From Flavobacterium sp. MedPE-SWcel (GTDB lineage: Bacteria > Bacteroidota > Bacteroidia > Flavobacteriales > Flavobacteriaceae), in contig MPCW01000012.1 of assembly GCA_001874325.1 (NCBI GenBank), forward strand, positions 1 through 64,000: DNA of 64,000 nucleotides, written 5' to 3'. Numbering within the stretch: the first letter of the stretch is position 1; every line of letters begins with the position of its first letter. Below the pieces are notes generated by a model that was not told the origin of the DNA, did no database searches, and saw only the letters and a list, made by a program, of their open reading frames with translations. Both the position numbers and the translations under genes were made by a program. Of this stretch, positions 36,636 to 45,945 are shown piece after piece.

Positions 36636-36653
36636 TAAAAAACATAGACATTG

Positions 36654-38777
36654 ATGAAGCTTCGCTTACTTTACCTTTTTTGCCTAATTGCCGCTTTTTC
36701 TTATTCACAACAATTAGATAAAGTTGATTTTAAAACCTGTAATGCATCTTTACGTTTTGACGTAGCCCAAAAAAAAGTAATGGGTAAAGTTACTTATGCA
36801 TTTGATGTACTAGAAAGAAAGACGGATACTATTTATATTGATGCTCGTAATATGCAGTTTGATGATGTAACTATTAATGGTAAAAAAGCAGGCTGGGCAA
36901 GTTCAGATAATAGTTTAAAGTTATATAAAGGCTACAAAAAGGGGAGTAATACGGTTACCTTCAGTTACAGTGCAAAACCTAAAAAAGCATTGTATTTTGT
37001 ACAATTTAATTCTCAATCATCTACATCGTTTAGTGTAACCGATAATGAACTTGAAAAAGAGTTACAAATTTGGACACAAGGGCAAGGAAAATATACAAGT
37101 CATTGGTTACCGAGTTTTGATGATATGAATGAAAAGGTAGTGTTTAATTTAGAAGTAACTTTTGATAAGGACTATGCTATAATGGCTAACGGAACTGAAG
37201 TAAATATTGATACTAGAGATAGTCAAAATAAAACGATTCGATATAGTATGGATAAACCAATGAGTAGTTATTTGGTAATGCTTACTATTGGTAAATTTAA
37301 AAAAGAGGTACGTTATAGTAAATCAAAAACACGTTTGGAGTTTTACTACCGTCCAGACGATAGTAATAAAGTAGAACCTACTTATCGTTATAGTCAGCAA
37401 ATATTTGATTTTTTTGAAAAAGAGATAGGAGTACCTTATCCGTGGGGAGTATATAGACAAGTACCTGTACAAGATTTTTTGTATGCAGGTATGGAGAATA
37501 CTACATCGACTATTTTTGCGCAAGATTTTGTGGTAGATGCTACAGGGTTTAATGATAAAACATATAGTAATGTAAATGCTCATGAGCTTGCACATCAATG
37601 GTTTGGCGACTTGATTACAGCAAAATCGGGTAAACATCATTGGTTGCAAGAAGGTTTCGCGACATATTATGCTCTATTAGCCGAAAAAGAGCTTTATGGA
37701 GAAGATCATTTTAATTATGAGTTATATCAAATGGCTGAGCGTTTACAACGTGTTGCCAAAACAGATACTACACCTATATTAAATGAAAAAGCAAGTTCGT
37801 TAACATTCTATCAAAAGGGGGCATGGGCGTTACATGTGTTAAGAGAAGGAGTGGGACATGAGCCATTTAGAATTGCAGTTAAAAATTATCTCGAAAAATA
37901 TGCCTTTAAAAATGTAGTTACAGCTGATTTTTTAAATGAGATAAATAAAGTATCAGATTATGATACAGAAAATTTTAAAAAGCGTTGGTTAGAAAAAGGA
38001 AGTTTTGAAGTACAAGAAGCTATAACATTGTTAAATAAAAATGAGTTTATACAATTGTATTTTAAACTAGGAGAGTTACAAAACAAGCGTTTTGAAGAGA
38101 AGGCTCCTATATTTAAACAAATACTAGAATCAGATATATATTACCCTGTTAAAGAAGAAGTTTTATTACAAATAGCTAATGTACCTTTTGAAGATAAAGC
38201 TGATTTGATAGCTATGGCTATGGCTAGTAACGATATTAAGTTAAGGCAAGCTGTAGCACGAACGGTTACTAACTTTCCTGAAGAGTTTTATGAAGAGTAT
38301 AAAACCTTATTAAAGGACAAGTCTTATATAACTAAAGAGATAGCTTTAAACGTGCTGTATAGTCGTTTTCCAGATAAGCGACCAGAACTACTTGATCTTT
38401 CAGATGATTGGGTTGGTTTTAATGATAAAAACTTAAGAATATTGTGGCTTACGTTAGCTTATGCTACTCCAGATTATCGAGAAGCTGATAAGCCTAATTT
38501 ATATGCAGAGTTACAATTTTATGCCTCACCACGTTATGAAAGCGTTGTTCGTCAAAATGCATTAGCTAATTTATTATATATAAATAAGCCAGACCCTGTA
38601 GTATGGAGTAATCTTGCGAATGCTACGGTGCACCATAAATGGCAATTTGTAAAGTTTGCAAAAAATGGTATTAGAGGTTTACTAAAAAAAGAAGGTTATC
38701 GTTCTTTTTTTGAAGGGATCATGCCTAGTTTACCAGAAGCAGAGCAACGAAAATTAAAGCAATTATTAGCTGAGTAA
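36654..38777 (+). CDS. M1 family metallopeptidase (aminopeptidase)
   Basis: 707 residues from the ATG at 36654 (the preceding TTG gives a double-Met form). A signal peptide at about 1-19 (ends FSYSQ) predicts export to the periplasm or surface. The zinc site HELAH has His310 and His314, with the third ligand Glu333 in LQEGFATYY. The exopeptidase motif GMENTT (about 280) and the Tyr-containing region near 395 are present. The C-terminal third is helical (HEAT-like). Likely role: trimming N-terminal residues of imported or extracellular peptides. No T9SS sorting domain is present. Confidence 0.92.
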   Translation: MKLRLLYLFCLIAAFSYSQQLDKVDFKTCNASLRFDVAQKKVMGKVTYAFDVLERKTDTIYIDARNMQFDDVTINGKKAGWASSDNSLKLYKGYKKGSNTVTFSYSAKPKKALYFVQFNSQSSTSFSVTDNELEKELQIWTQGQGKYTSHWLPSFDDMNEKVVFNLEVTFDKDYAIMANGTEVNIDTRDSQNKTIRYSMDKPMSSYLVMLTIGKFKKEVRYSKSKTRLEFYYRPDDSNKVEPTYRYSQQIFDFFEKEIGVPYPWGVYRQVPVQDFLYAGMENTTSTIFAQDFVVDATGFNDKTYSNVNAHELAHQWFGDLITAKSGKHHWLQEGFATYYALLAEKELYGEDHFNYELYQMAERLQRVAKTDTTPILNEKASSLTFYQKGAWALHVLREGVGHEPFRIAVKNYLEKYAFKNVVTADFLNEINKVSDYDTENFKKRWLEKGSFEVQEAITLLNKNEFIQLYFKLGELQNKRFEEKAPIFKQILESDIYYPVKEEVLLQIANVPFEDKADLIAMAMASNDIKLRQAVARTVTNFPEEFYEEYKTLLKDKSYITKEIALNVLYSRFPDKRPELLDLSDDWVGFNDKNLRILWLTLAYATPDYREADKPNLYAELQFYASPRYESVVRQNALANLLYINKPDPVVWSNLANATVHHKWQFVKFAKNGIRGLLKKEGYRSFFEGIMPSLPEAEQRKLKQLLAE

Positions 38778-38779
38778 GT

Positions 38780-39385
38780 TTATTTTCTCTTGATTTTTAT
38801 AGATTTAACAAGATGTAAAAATTCACGGCTACAATCTTCACCCATAAGATCATCAGTCATATTTATTTGAAAATAGTAATGTTTCCACGGTATAACATAT
38901 ATTCTACTACGCACTCTATATGTTAAACCATTTTCTGCACGCATTGTAAATTTGGTTACAAAATAAATGCTTTTTATATGTGATATTTTAATGTCTTTAG
39001 GCTCTTCCATAAATTCAAAGTCATCATATAAACCATGAAAACTTCGAGCACTTCTAATAATGTTTGATTTAAATTCATGAAAGTCTTCATTATTTCTTTC
39101 ACGTACGTTTACCTGTATAGCAGGAACGAGACCTTCATAGGTTTGAGGGTCATACTTGTATAGTGATAGTAATAGTACAGAACCTTCGTGTTCTTTTATG
39201 ATTTTTACAAGCTTCTCTTCGTCAATATCTAGCTTTTCTAAATTACGAGCAAGATCATCATTATTACCCCATATCCAGCCAAGAGGCTCTTCTATAGTAA
39301 AACCAAAAGTTTTGTTTTCAAATCGTTTTTGAGCAAATGAAGTTGTTATACTTAATAGTAGAAAAAAAGAAAGAAGCTGTTTCAT
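38780..39385 (-). CDS. Exported protein of unknown function
   Basis: About 201 residues from the ATG at 39385, which gives a clean signal peptide MKQLLSFFLLLSITTSFAQ; the longer version has an improbable MFMFVFKSLF lead. The mature part carries F.FTIEEPLGWIWG early and a mixed alpha/beta pattern with charged surface, resembling PsbP/MOG1-like or hypothetical periplasmic proteins of Flavobacteria, but no family can be named. It converges with the M1 peptidase gene, 2 bases apart. A minus-strand TATGTTTG lies at 39410-39403. Confidence 0.62.
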   Translation of the reverse strand: MKQLLSFFLLLSITTSFAQKRFENKTFGFTIEEPLGWIWGNNDDLARNLEKLDIDEEKLVKIIKEHEGSVLLLSLYKYDPQTYEGLVPAIQVNVRERNNEDFHEFKSNIIRSARSFHGLYDDFEFMEEPKDIKISHIKSIYFVTKFTMRAENGLTYRVRSRIYVIPWKHYYFQINMTDDLMGEDCSREFLHLVKSIKIKRK

Positions 39386-39465
39386 GAACAATGATTTAAA
39401 TACAAACATAAACAAACTAGGATCCCTAGATTAGAGACCTTAGTTTATATTAAAATTAAGAATGA

Positions 39466-39987
39466 TTACCACATTTCTGAGACCTCATTTTTTAAATAAG
39501 CAACAGCAACACTACAAGGGCTTTGTTGGTCAAAAAGATCTTTTAGCATAACCTCGCGTAACTTATCAGCACTATCAATCTCACTTTTCATGTTAGATTG
39601 TATGATTAATTGTATTGTAGCATTTTTTGCAGTAGTGATAATATCCCAACTTTCGGCAGAAATATATATCTGTTGCGTTAAGTTATGTTCATATTCATGC
39701 TCTATTTCAGATATTAAAAGTCTTTCGTACTCCTTATTGTCTGACGATTGAGGAGATATACGAGTTAATAGCTTAGCAGGGTTTATACGTTCAGAAAATA
39801 GTATTAACCTTTCATACGCTTGTAATCGTAATGGCATTATATCTTTTTGCCCTTCTTTTTGTATCAAGTAACGACGACGCCCCTCTTCGTTAGCAGTATG
39901 CATTTTAAAAAAATAGTAAGCAACTATACCAGTTATAAGCGCAGGAAGTATAGAAAATAAAAGTTCGATGATCTTATCAGAATTCAT
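39466..39987 (-). CDS. Unknown protein with one N-terminal TM segment
   Basis: 173 residues: one TM near 7-28 (ELLFSILPALITGIVAYYFF), then a cytosolic helical region with LRLQAYERLILFSERINP (about 53-70), EYEHNLTQQIYIS (about 97-109) and a C-terminal AVAYLKNEVSEMW. I recall similar membrane-anchored hypothetical proteins in Flavobacteria; no function can be given. It is transcribed alone or with the exported protein downstream (80-base gap). Confidence 0.62.
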   Translation of the reverse strand: MNSDKIIELLFSILPALITGIVAYYFFKMHTANEEGRRRYLIQKEGQKDIMPLRLQAYERLILFSERINPAKLLTRISPQSSDNKEYERLLISEIEHEYEHNLTQQIYISAESWDIITTAKNATIQLIIQSNMKSEIDSADKLREVMLKDLFDQQSPCSVAVAYLKNEVSEMW

Positions 39988-40107
39988 TTATTTGATATTT
40001 AATAGATTATATAATTTGCAACGTAATTTTTAAATAAAAAATTGTAAAAAGCTAAAATAGCAATAAAGTTTAATGAAAATAGCGATGTTCAAAAAATAAT
40101 TAACAAT

Positions 40108-40115
40108 TATATTTG
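40108..40115 (+). promoter_or_regulatory. TANNTTTG -7 element of the DUF2809 gene
   Basis: TATATTTG, 19 bases before the ATG at 40135. Confidence 0.45.
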
Positions 40116-40134
40116 AGCATCATTTTTATGACTA

Positions 40135-40548
40135 ATGAAAAATAAAACAAGACTAATTTTTGCAGTAATAACAGTGCTTACCATTATGACGGGGCTTTTT
40201 GTGCGTATAAAAAAAGTATGGTTTCCAGATGTTGTAAATTTATACTTAGGAGATGCACTATATGCGTTTATGATGTATTATATAATCTCTTTTCTTTTTG
40301 TAAAGAAAAATATAATATTTAGAGGTTTATTAGCCTTAACTGTATGTTATACAATAGAGTTAAGTCAATTATATCAAGCCGATTGGATTAATATGGTAAG
40401 GCAAACATTACCAGGTAAATTAGTTTTAGGTTCGGGCTTTTTATATACCGATTTATTGGCTTATTTACTTGGAGTACTATTTGCACTATGTGTTGATTAT
40501 TTTCTTATTTACAAGCATAAAACACTATATGTTTCTCGGTTAAAATAG
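40135..40548 (+). CDS. DUF2809 domain membrane protein
   Basis: 137 residues, four TM segments. Family marks seen: GLFVRIKKVWFPDVVNLYLGDALYAFM near the start and TIELSQLYQADWINMVRQT followed by GSGFLYTDLLAYLLG. DUF2809 proteins are small inner-membrane proteins, often annotated as VanZ-like neighbours; the role is unknown. It ends 25 bases before the helicase gene, which has its own -7 element. Confidence 0.85.
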   Translation: MKNKTRLIFAVITVLTIMTGLFVRIKKVWFPDVVNLYLGDALYAFMMYYIISFLFVKKNIIFRGLLALTVCYTIELSQLYQADWINMVRQTLPGKLVLGSGFLYTDLLAYLLGVLFALCVDYFLIYKHKTLYVSRLK

Positions 40549-40549
40549 C

Positions 40550-40557
40550 TATTTTTG
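40550..40557 (+). promoter_or_regulatory. TANNTTTG -7 element of the UvrD/PcrA helicase gene
   Basis: TATTTTTG, 16 bases before the ATG at 40574, overlapping the 3' end region of the DUF2809 gene. Confidence 0.5.
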
Positions 40558-40573
40558 TTTTTTTGCAATTACT

Positions 40574-42910
40574 ATGGAAATCCAAAAATATATAAGCCAG
40601 TTAAACGAGGCACAACAAGCTCCTACAATTCAAAAAGATGGTCCTATGATCGTTATAGCAGGTGCAGGATCGGGTAAAACCCGTGTACTTACTATACGTA
40701 TAGCCTACTTGATGAGTCAGGGTGTAGACGCATTCAATATTCTATCGCTTACCTTTACTAATAAGGCAGCACGTGAAATGAAAACACGTATTGCTGATAT
40801 TGTGGGTTCATCAGAAGCTAAGAATTTATGGATGGGTACATTTCACTCTGTATTTGCGAAAATACTACGAGTTGAAGGGCATAAACTAGGATTTCCTTCT
40901 AATTTTACGATATACGATTCTCAAGATAGTGTAAGGCTTATAAGCTCTATTATCAAAGAAATGCAATTAGATAGAGATGTTTATAAACCAAAACAAGTAC
41001 TTAGTAGAATTTCTTCTTATAAAAATAGTCTTGTAACAGTTAAGGCTTACTATAATGATCCTGATTTACAGGAGGCTGATGCAATGTCAAAAAAGCCACG
41101 TCTCGGTGAAATTTATGAGCAATATGTAGAACGTTGCTTTAAAGCAGGAGCAATGGATTTTGATGATCTTCTTTTACGTACAAACGAATTATTAAATCGT
41201 TTTCCAGAGGTATTAATGAAATATCAGGAGCGATTTAAATATATATTGGTAGATGAGTATCAAGATACAAATCACTCACAGTATTTAATAGTACGTGCAT
41301 TGAGTGATCGTTTTCAGAATATTTGTGTGGTAGGAGATGATGCGCAGAGTATATATGCCTTTAGAGGTGCAAATATTAATAATATTCTGAATTTCCAGAA
41401 AGATTACGATAATGTACAAATGTATCGATTAGAGCAAAATTATCGTTCTACTAAAAATATTGTGGAAGCGGCAAACTCTATAATAGATAAGAATAAAACA
41501 AAACTAGATAAAGTAGTTTGGACAGCAAATAATGATGGTCCTAAAATAAAAGTACACCGTAGCCTTACTGATGGTGAGGAAGGACGTTTTGTAGCCAGTA
41601 CCATTTTTGAACATAAAATGCGTGAGCAGGTTAAAAATGGAAATTTTGCGATACTATACCGTACCAATGCGCAATCGCGTGCTATGGAGGATGCATTGAG
41701 AAAGCGTGATATTCCGTATAGAATATATGGGGGACTATCGTTTTATCAACGTAAAGAAATTAAAGATGTATTAGCTTACCTACGTTTGGTAATAAACCCA
41801 AAAGATGAAGAGGCGCTAATGCGTGTAATTAATTATCCAGCTAGGGGAATAGGGAGTACCACACTAGAAAAACTTACTATTGCAGCGAATCATTACGGTC
41901 GTACTGTATTTGATGTAATGGAGAATTTAGATCGAATAGATTTAAAGTTCAACTCGGGTACTAAAAATAAGTTACAAGATTTTGTAACGATGGTAAAGAG
42001 CTTTCAGGTAATAGATCAATCACAAGATGCTTTTTATCTTGCAGAGCATATTACTAAGAAAACAGGTTTAATACAAGAGCTTAAAAAAGACGCTACACCA
42101 GAGGGAATTGCTCGTATAGAGAATATTGAGGAGTTACTAAATGGTATTCGTGACTTTATTGAGGGGCAGAAAGAGGTAGATGGGGCACGTGGTGCATTAT
42201 CTGAGTTTTTAGAAGATGTAGCATTAGCTACAGACCTTGATAAAGATACTGGAGATGATGATAGGGTAGCCTTGATGACTATTCACTTAGCAAAAGGATT
42301 AGAATTCCCGTATGTGTTTGTTGTAGGTATGGAAGAAGACCTTTTTCCTAGTGGTATGAGTATGAATACTCGTAGTGAACTAGAGGAAGAACGTAGACTA
42401 TTTTATGTAGCACTTACTCGTGCTGAACATCAGGCATATTTAACGTATGCACAATCACGCTATCGTTGGGGGAAACTAGTAGATAGTGAACCATCTCGTT
42501 TTATAGAAGAGATTACAGATGAGTACTTAGAATATCTTACTCCAGTTGAAACAAACTATAGATACAAGCCGAGAATTGATACTGATATTTTTGGAGATGC
42601 AGATAAATCGAAGTTTAGACAAGTAAAACCCACTAGTGGTATGCCTCCTAAATGGGTTACTGATAATGATCCTAAACCAGATGCGAACATTCGTAGACTA
42701 AAACCTGTATCGCGACCAACTACAAGAGGTAATAATACACCCGATACTAACCTAACCATTGGTAATGTAGTAATGCATGAGCGCTTTGGTAAAGGTAAAG
42801 TACTGAATCTAGAAGGGGTAGGAGGCGATAAAAAAGCAGAGATTAAGTTTGAAGTAGGAGGAATTAAAAAACTATTATTACGTTTTGCAAAATTAGATGT
42901 CGTAGAGTAA
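40574..42910 (+). CDS. UvrD/PcrA-type superfamily 1 DNA helicase
   Basis: A 778-residue 3'-5' ATP-dependent helicase. Walker A GAGSGKTRV (about 31-39), TFTNKAAREM (motif Ia), motif II DEYQDTNHSQY (about 228-238), motif III GDDAQSIYAFRGA, QNYRST (motif IV, about 291-296), LAKGLEF (motif V) and VALTRAEHQAY (motif VI). A C-terminal beta-rich tail (TIGNVVMHERFGKGKVLNLEG) is the PcrA/UvrD polymerase-binding type. Likely roles: mismatch and excision repair, fork restart. Whether it is UvrD or PcrA cannot be told by eye. Confidence 0.93.
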   Translation: MEIQKYISQLNEAQQAPTIQKDGPMIVIAGAGSGKTRVLTIRIAYLMSQGVDAFNILSLTFTNKAAREMKTRIADIVGSSEAKNLWMGTFHSVFAKILRVEGHKLGFPSNFTIYDSQDSVRLISSIIKEMQLDRDVYKPKQVLSRISSYKNSLVTVKAYYNDPDLQEADAMSKKPRLGEIYEQYVERCFKAGAMDFDDLLLRTNELLNRFPEVLMKYQERFKYILVDEYQDTNHSQYLIVRALSDRFQNICVVGDDAQSIYAFRGANINNILNFQKDYDNVQMYRLEQNYRSTKNIVEAANSIIDKNKTKLDKVVWTANNDGPKIKVHRSLTDGEEGRFVASTIFEHKMREQVKNGNFAILYRTNAQSRAMEDALRKRDIPYRIYGGLSFYQRKEIKDVLAYLRLVINPKDEEALMRVINYPARGIGSTTLEKLTIAANHYGRTVFDVMENLDRIDLKFNSGTKNKLQDFVTMVKSFQVIDQSQDAFYLAEHITKKTGLIQELKKDATPEGIARIENIEELLNGIRDFIEGQKEVDGARGALSEFLEDVALATDLDKDTGDDDRVALMTIHLAKGLEFPYVFVVGMEEDLFPSGMSMNTRSELEEERRLFYVALTRAEHQAYLTYAQSRYRWGKLVDSEPSRFIEEITDEYLEYLTPVETNYRYKPRIDTDIFGDADKSKFRQVKPTSGMPPKWVTDNDPKPDANIRRLKPVSRPTTRGNNTPDTNLTIGNVVMHERFGKGKVLNLEGVGGDKKAEIKFEVGGIKKLLLRFAKLDVVE

Positions 42911-42914
42911 AACA

Positions 42915-42958
42915 AATAATATCAAAACCTTTAACTAGTTAAAGGTTTTGATATTATT
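42915..42958. terminator. Long perfect palindrome, bidirectional terminator
   Basis: A 44-base perfect inverted repeat with arms AATAATATCAAAACCTTTAA and its complement joined at ACTAGT-type centre. It lies between the convergent helicase gene and the gene ending at 43010. It lacks a distinct T-run beyond its AT-rich arms. Confidence 0.65.
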
Positions 42959-43009
42959 CCACTATTATTGTCGTAAAATAATTTCTTTTATTTTTAGTAC
43001 TTTATTTAT

Positions 43010-43669
43010 CTACAGTTGTATAGATCGCCCTTGTTTTTTTAATTTATCACTTAACTCACTACCATCATCAAGATTCATAAATTTGAATTGAATATTAGCA
43101 AAGAAGTATTTATAGATATCTTTTCTTAGCTCATCTACTTTTACCATATCATCTCCTGATAACCCTATTGTGATAGCAGGATTATTAGTATCAATATATG
43201 TACCTGTTATAGGTGCAGTGGTAAATGGAGTTTTCTTTTTTTCATATTTTTTAAAACACTTTGTAAGTTCTTTTAAAGAAGACTTATCAATTGGTATAAA
43301 AGCCGTTGCTACATTTTTTATAATTACTTGCCCTTGTAAAAAATCTTCTTTAGTAATGTTATTATAAACATCTTCTGTAACATCAATACCAGTTTTATTA
43401 TTTTTAAGAGTCTTAGGTATATATGCAGGTCCAAACGGTAATCCCCACCAACCCCATAATAGTGTTATTGTGTTATACTTAACATGATATTTTGTTTTCT
43501 CTCCCTCTTTAACAAAGTATATTTTAGATGCTCCACGTCCAGGAGCTATAAGTGGGCGAGGTATTAGATATTCATAAAACACAAATTTTCCCCCGTTATC
43601 TTTTTGTTCTATAATACTTTCGAAGGTTTCATTTTCAGGAACTTTTATTTTATGTGTAGTTTCGCTCAT
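43010..43669 (-). CDS. Unknown soluble protein with WGWWGLPFGP motif
   Basis: 219 residues, no signal peptide or clear TM segment. Distinct features: YEYLIPRPLIAPGRGASKIYFVKEG (about 32-56) and LLWGWWGLPFGPAYIPKTL (about 69-87), a Trp/Gly/Pro turn found in several Bacteroidota hypothetical proteins. I do not recognise the family. It stands alone between a helicase and a threonylcarbamoyl-AMP synthase. Confidence 0.55.
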   Translation of the reverse strand: MSETTHKIKVPENETFESIIEQKDNGGKFVFYEYLIPRPLIAPGRGASKIYFVKEGEKTKYHVKYNTITLLWGWWGLPFGPAYIPKTLKNNKTGIDVTEDVYNNITKEDFLQGQVIIKNVATAFIPIDKSSLKELTKCFKKYEKKKTPFTTAPITGTYIDTNNPAITIGLSGDDMVKVDELRKDIYKYFFANIQFKFMNLDDGSELSDKLKKQGRSIQL

Positions 43670-43714
43670 TAGGTAGTAATCTATTTAATTGGTTTTAAAG
43701 GTATTTAGAAGTGT

Positions 43715-43741
43715 TTGTTTTTTTGAAAAGACGTAACTTTG
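43715..43741 (+). promoter_or_regulatory. Promoter of the threonylcarbamoyl-AMP synthase gene
   Basis: TTG at 43715-43717, 16-base spacer, TAACTTTG at 43734-43741; ATG 28 bases further. Confidence 0.55.
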
Positions 43742-43769
43742 TATTTCTAAACTATAGCCTTATTTTATC

Positions 43770-44390
43770 ATGGCACAATTTATAAAAATTTATCCCGAAA
43801 ACCCTAACGAAAAAGAAATAGCCAAAGCGGTTAAAGTATTGCGTGATGGAGGTTTAATTATTTACCCTACCGATACAGTATACGGTTTGGGGTGTGATAT
43901 TACTAACACTAAAGCTCTAGAACGTATTGCGCGTATTAAGGGGATTAAATTAGAAAAAGCGAATTTTTCGTTTATATGTCATGATCTTAGTAATATATCA
44001 GACTATGTCAAGCAGATAAGTACAAGCACGTTTAAAGTTTTGAAACGTTCGCTACCAGGACCTTATACTTTTATATTATCAGGAAATAATAACTTGCCTA
44101 AAGTCTTTAAAAAGAAAAAAACAGTAGGTATTCGTGTGCCAGATAATACTATAGCATTAGAAATTGTAAAACAATTAGGTAACCCTATTGTTTCTACCTC
44201 TATTCATGATGATGATGAGGTGTTAGAATACTCTACCGACCCTGAATTGATATTCGAGAAATGGCAAGGTTTAGTTGATGCTGTTATAGACGGCGGATAT
44301 GGTGATAATAATGCATCTACTATTATAGATTTATCAGGTGATGAACCGGAAGTAATAAGAGAAGGTAAAGGAGATATTGATATTTTTTAA
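43770..44390 (+). CDS. L-threonylcarbamoyladenylate synthase (YciO/YrdC/Sua5 family)
   Basis: A 206-residue YrdC-fold enzyme making threonylcarbamoyl-AMP from threonine, bicarbonate and ATP, the first step of t6A37 tRNA modification. Seen: KVLRDGGLIIYPTDTVYGLGCD (about 22-43), KGIKLEKANFSFIC (about 56-69), RSLPGPYTFIL, KTVGIRVPD (about 111-119) and the STSIHDDDE region. YciO-type paralogues have different, unclear activity, so assignment to TsaC is probable, not certain. Confidence 0.85.
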   Translation: MAQFIKIYPENPNEKEIAKAVKVLRDGGLIIYPTDTVYGLGCDITNTKALERIARIKGIKLEKANFSFICHDLSNISDYVKQISTSTFKVLKRSLPGPYTFILSGNNNLPKVFKKKKTVGIRVPDNTIALEIVKQLGNPIVSTSIHDDDEVLEYSTDPELIFEKWQGLVDAVIDGGYGDNNASTIIDLSGDEPEVIREGKGDIDIF

Positions 44391-44860
44391 AACGCTATTT
44401 TTCTTGTAACAATGTATTTTTTATAAATATATTCTAAAAATAATAGTATACATATTGGTATTAATAATAGAGCTAGTGTATTTACGTTTTCTCTTAAGTT
44501 TATTACTGCTATGTTATAAAACTCACTAAGGTTATATATTAATTTTGTAGTGTTGTTTTTACTATCCTTTATATAAATCCCTATAATTGCTAATACTGTA
44601 ATTATTGCAAAGTATACAGCAATAAAACTTTTATTAATTATTGGTTTATGTACCCTTTTATCTAGAGTTTCTACTTTGCCCATAATTGTTGATGTAAAAT
44701 CAGACGAAGGGCTATTAAGAGGTTTTACAGGTAAAACGGTATCATCATGTATCCATTCTTCTTGTAGTTGTTGCATGACATTATTAGTAAAATCAGCTTT
44801 GGGCGATTTTATACTATGCTCTTTAATAAGCCTTTGTAGTATTTGCTCTTTTTTATCCAT
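44387..44860 (-). CDS. Putative anti-sigma factor, membrane-anchored
   Basis: 157 residues. The N-terminal half is soluble and polar with two similar DFT..(V/I)M segments (DFTNNVMQQL, DFTSTIMGKV). Two TM segments follow (about 75-97 and 124-148). It lies directly downstream of the ECF sigma gene (9-base gap), which is the usual place for an anti-sigma factor. No ZAS zinc motif (HxxxCxxC) is seen, so the assignment rests on context. Confidence 0.6.
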   Translation of the reverse strand: MDKKEQILQRLIKEHSIKSPKADFTNNVMQQLQEEWIHDDTVLPVKPLNSPSSDFTSTIMGKVETLDKRVHKPIINKSFIAVYFAIITVLAIIGIYIKDSKNNTTKLIYNLSEFYNIAVINLRENVNTLALLLIPICILLFLEYIYKKYIVTRKIAF

Positions 44861-44869
44861 AACTTTTTA

Positions 44870-45427
44870 CTAATTAAGTTCTGCTTGTAAAGTTACTTGT
44901 AACTTTTGTTTTAGTTTTTTTCGAGCTCTAAAAAGTTTTACCTTAATATTAGATTCAGATAAACCTGTTATAGTCTCAATCTCTGCAATAGTAGCCTCGT
45001 TTATATAAAATAAAGTTACTATTAATGCTTCTGTTTCTGGTAAACTATCTATGGCTTGATGTACAAGTAGTTGTTGTTCTTTTTTTTCAATATTCTCTAG
45101 TATACTAGACTCATTGTGGTGTTTACTGTTTGTTTCTGTAATACGCTCTATATTTTTCTTTTTCCCTCTAATATTGTATATAGCAGTTCTATACACTATG
45201 GTGTATAGCCATGTAGAGAATTTAGATTCCTTTTTAAAAGAATGTAATTGTTTAAATGCTTTAATAAAAGCCTCTTGTGCGGAATCTTCGGCATCATCTT
45301 CATTCTTCATTATTTTTAAAGCTAATGTATATGCCATATTTTTATATCGGTCTACTAATACGGTATAACTAGCCGTATCTCCACTACAAACTTTATTAAT
45401 ATAAAAGAGGTCATCATGATCTGCCAT
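44870..45427 (-). CDS. ECF-type RNA polymerase sigma factor
   Basis: About 185 residues from the ATG at 45427 (MADHDDL); an upstream TTG adds five residues. Region 2: DAEDSAQEAFIKAFKQL, then FSTWLYTIVYRTAIYNIR. Region 4: LPETEALIVTLFYI and TGLSESNIKVKLFRARKKLKQKL, the helix-turn-helix for the -35 element. No signal sensor is seen; the downstream two-TM protein is the likely antagonist. It is divergent from a DUF6249-like gene. Confidence 0.9.
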   Translation of the reverse strand: MADHDDLFYINKVCSGDTASYTVLVDRYKNMAYTLALKIMKNEDDAEDSAQEAFIKAFKQLHSFKKESKFSTWLYTIVYRTAIYNIRGKKKNIERITETNSKHHNESSILENIEKKEQQLLVHQAIDSLPETEALIVTLFYINEATIAEIETITGLSESNIKVKLFRARKKLKQKLQVTLQAELN

Positions 45428-45563
45428 ATCTATTAGATGCAAGTTTATAATATAAGGTTACAGATAAAGTGAAAAAATAATAATATAAAAAAATATAAGG
45501 TATGTTGTAACCTTATCGTCTGTTCGTGCATCATATCATTATAACTATTAAAAATATATAATT

Positions 45564-45908
45564 ATGGATGAACTGTTTAGTAATTTTTTAATAACACTTA
45601 TCGTTATTTCGGCAATATTTGGAATACTATATACCTTCTTGATTACGCGTCATAGAGAACGAATTATGATGATGGAAAAGGGGATTAATTCGGAGTTATT
45701 TGTTTCTAAAAATAATGGGCGTTGGCGTGCATTAAAAATAGGCTTACTTTTTATAGGTATTGCATTAGGATTAATAATAGGAGGATTACTTGAAAGTCAT
45801 CTGATTATAGAAGAAGGAGTATTTTATATTGCAATGATTACTTTCTTTGGGGGACTTGGTTTGTTGAGTTACTTTTTTATTGAAAAAAAGTTTAGAGACA
45901 ATGAGTAA
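45564..45908 (+). CDS. DUF6249-like small membrane protein
   Basis: 114 residues, three TM segments: about 5-25, 53-75 and 83-105, with a RHRERIMMMEKGINSELF loop between the first two, typical of the DUF6249 family. These are commonly found next to ECF sigma/anti-sigma pairs in Bacteroidota. Function unknown. It is divergent from the sigma factor gene (136-base spacer). Confidence 0.8.
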   Translation: MDELFSNFLITLIVISAIFGILYTFLITRHRERIMMMEKGINSELFVSKNNGRWRALKIGLLFIGIALGLIIGGLLESHLIIEEGVFYIAMITFFGGLGLLSYFFIEKKFRDNE

Positions 45909-45945
45909 TTAAAAATATTATCATCAATCAAATCACATACAAAAC

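Larger units (their letters stand above)
36005..36653. other. 649-base intergenic region, gene-free but structured
   Basis: No protein-coding frame of note. It contains a minus-strand -7 element (36059-36052), a plus-strand TAGTTTTG (36285-36292), several possible hairpins (TAATAAG/CTTATTA around 36301-36357; GATGTAA/TTACATT near 36376-36394), the hairpin at 36524-36559, and the aminopeptidase promoter. The section 36060-36280 is AT-rich with nothing recognisable. Confidence 0.5.

Noticed and set aside
42915..42958. Terminal inverted repeat or attachment site of a mobile element
   Set aside because: There is no transposase or integrase nearby, no second copy, and no target-site duplication; terminator use explains it.
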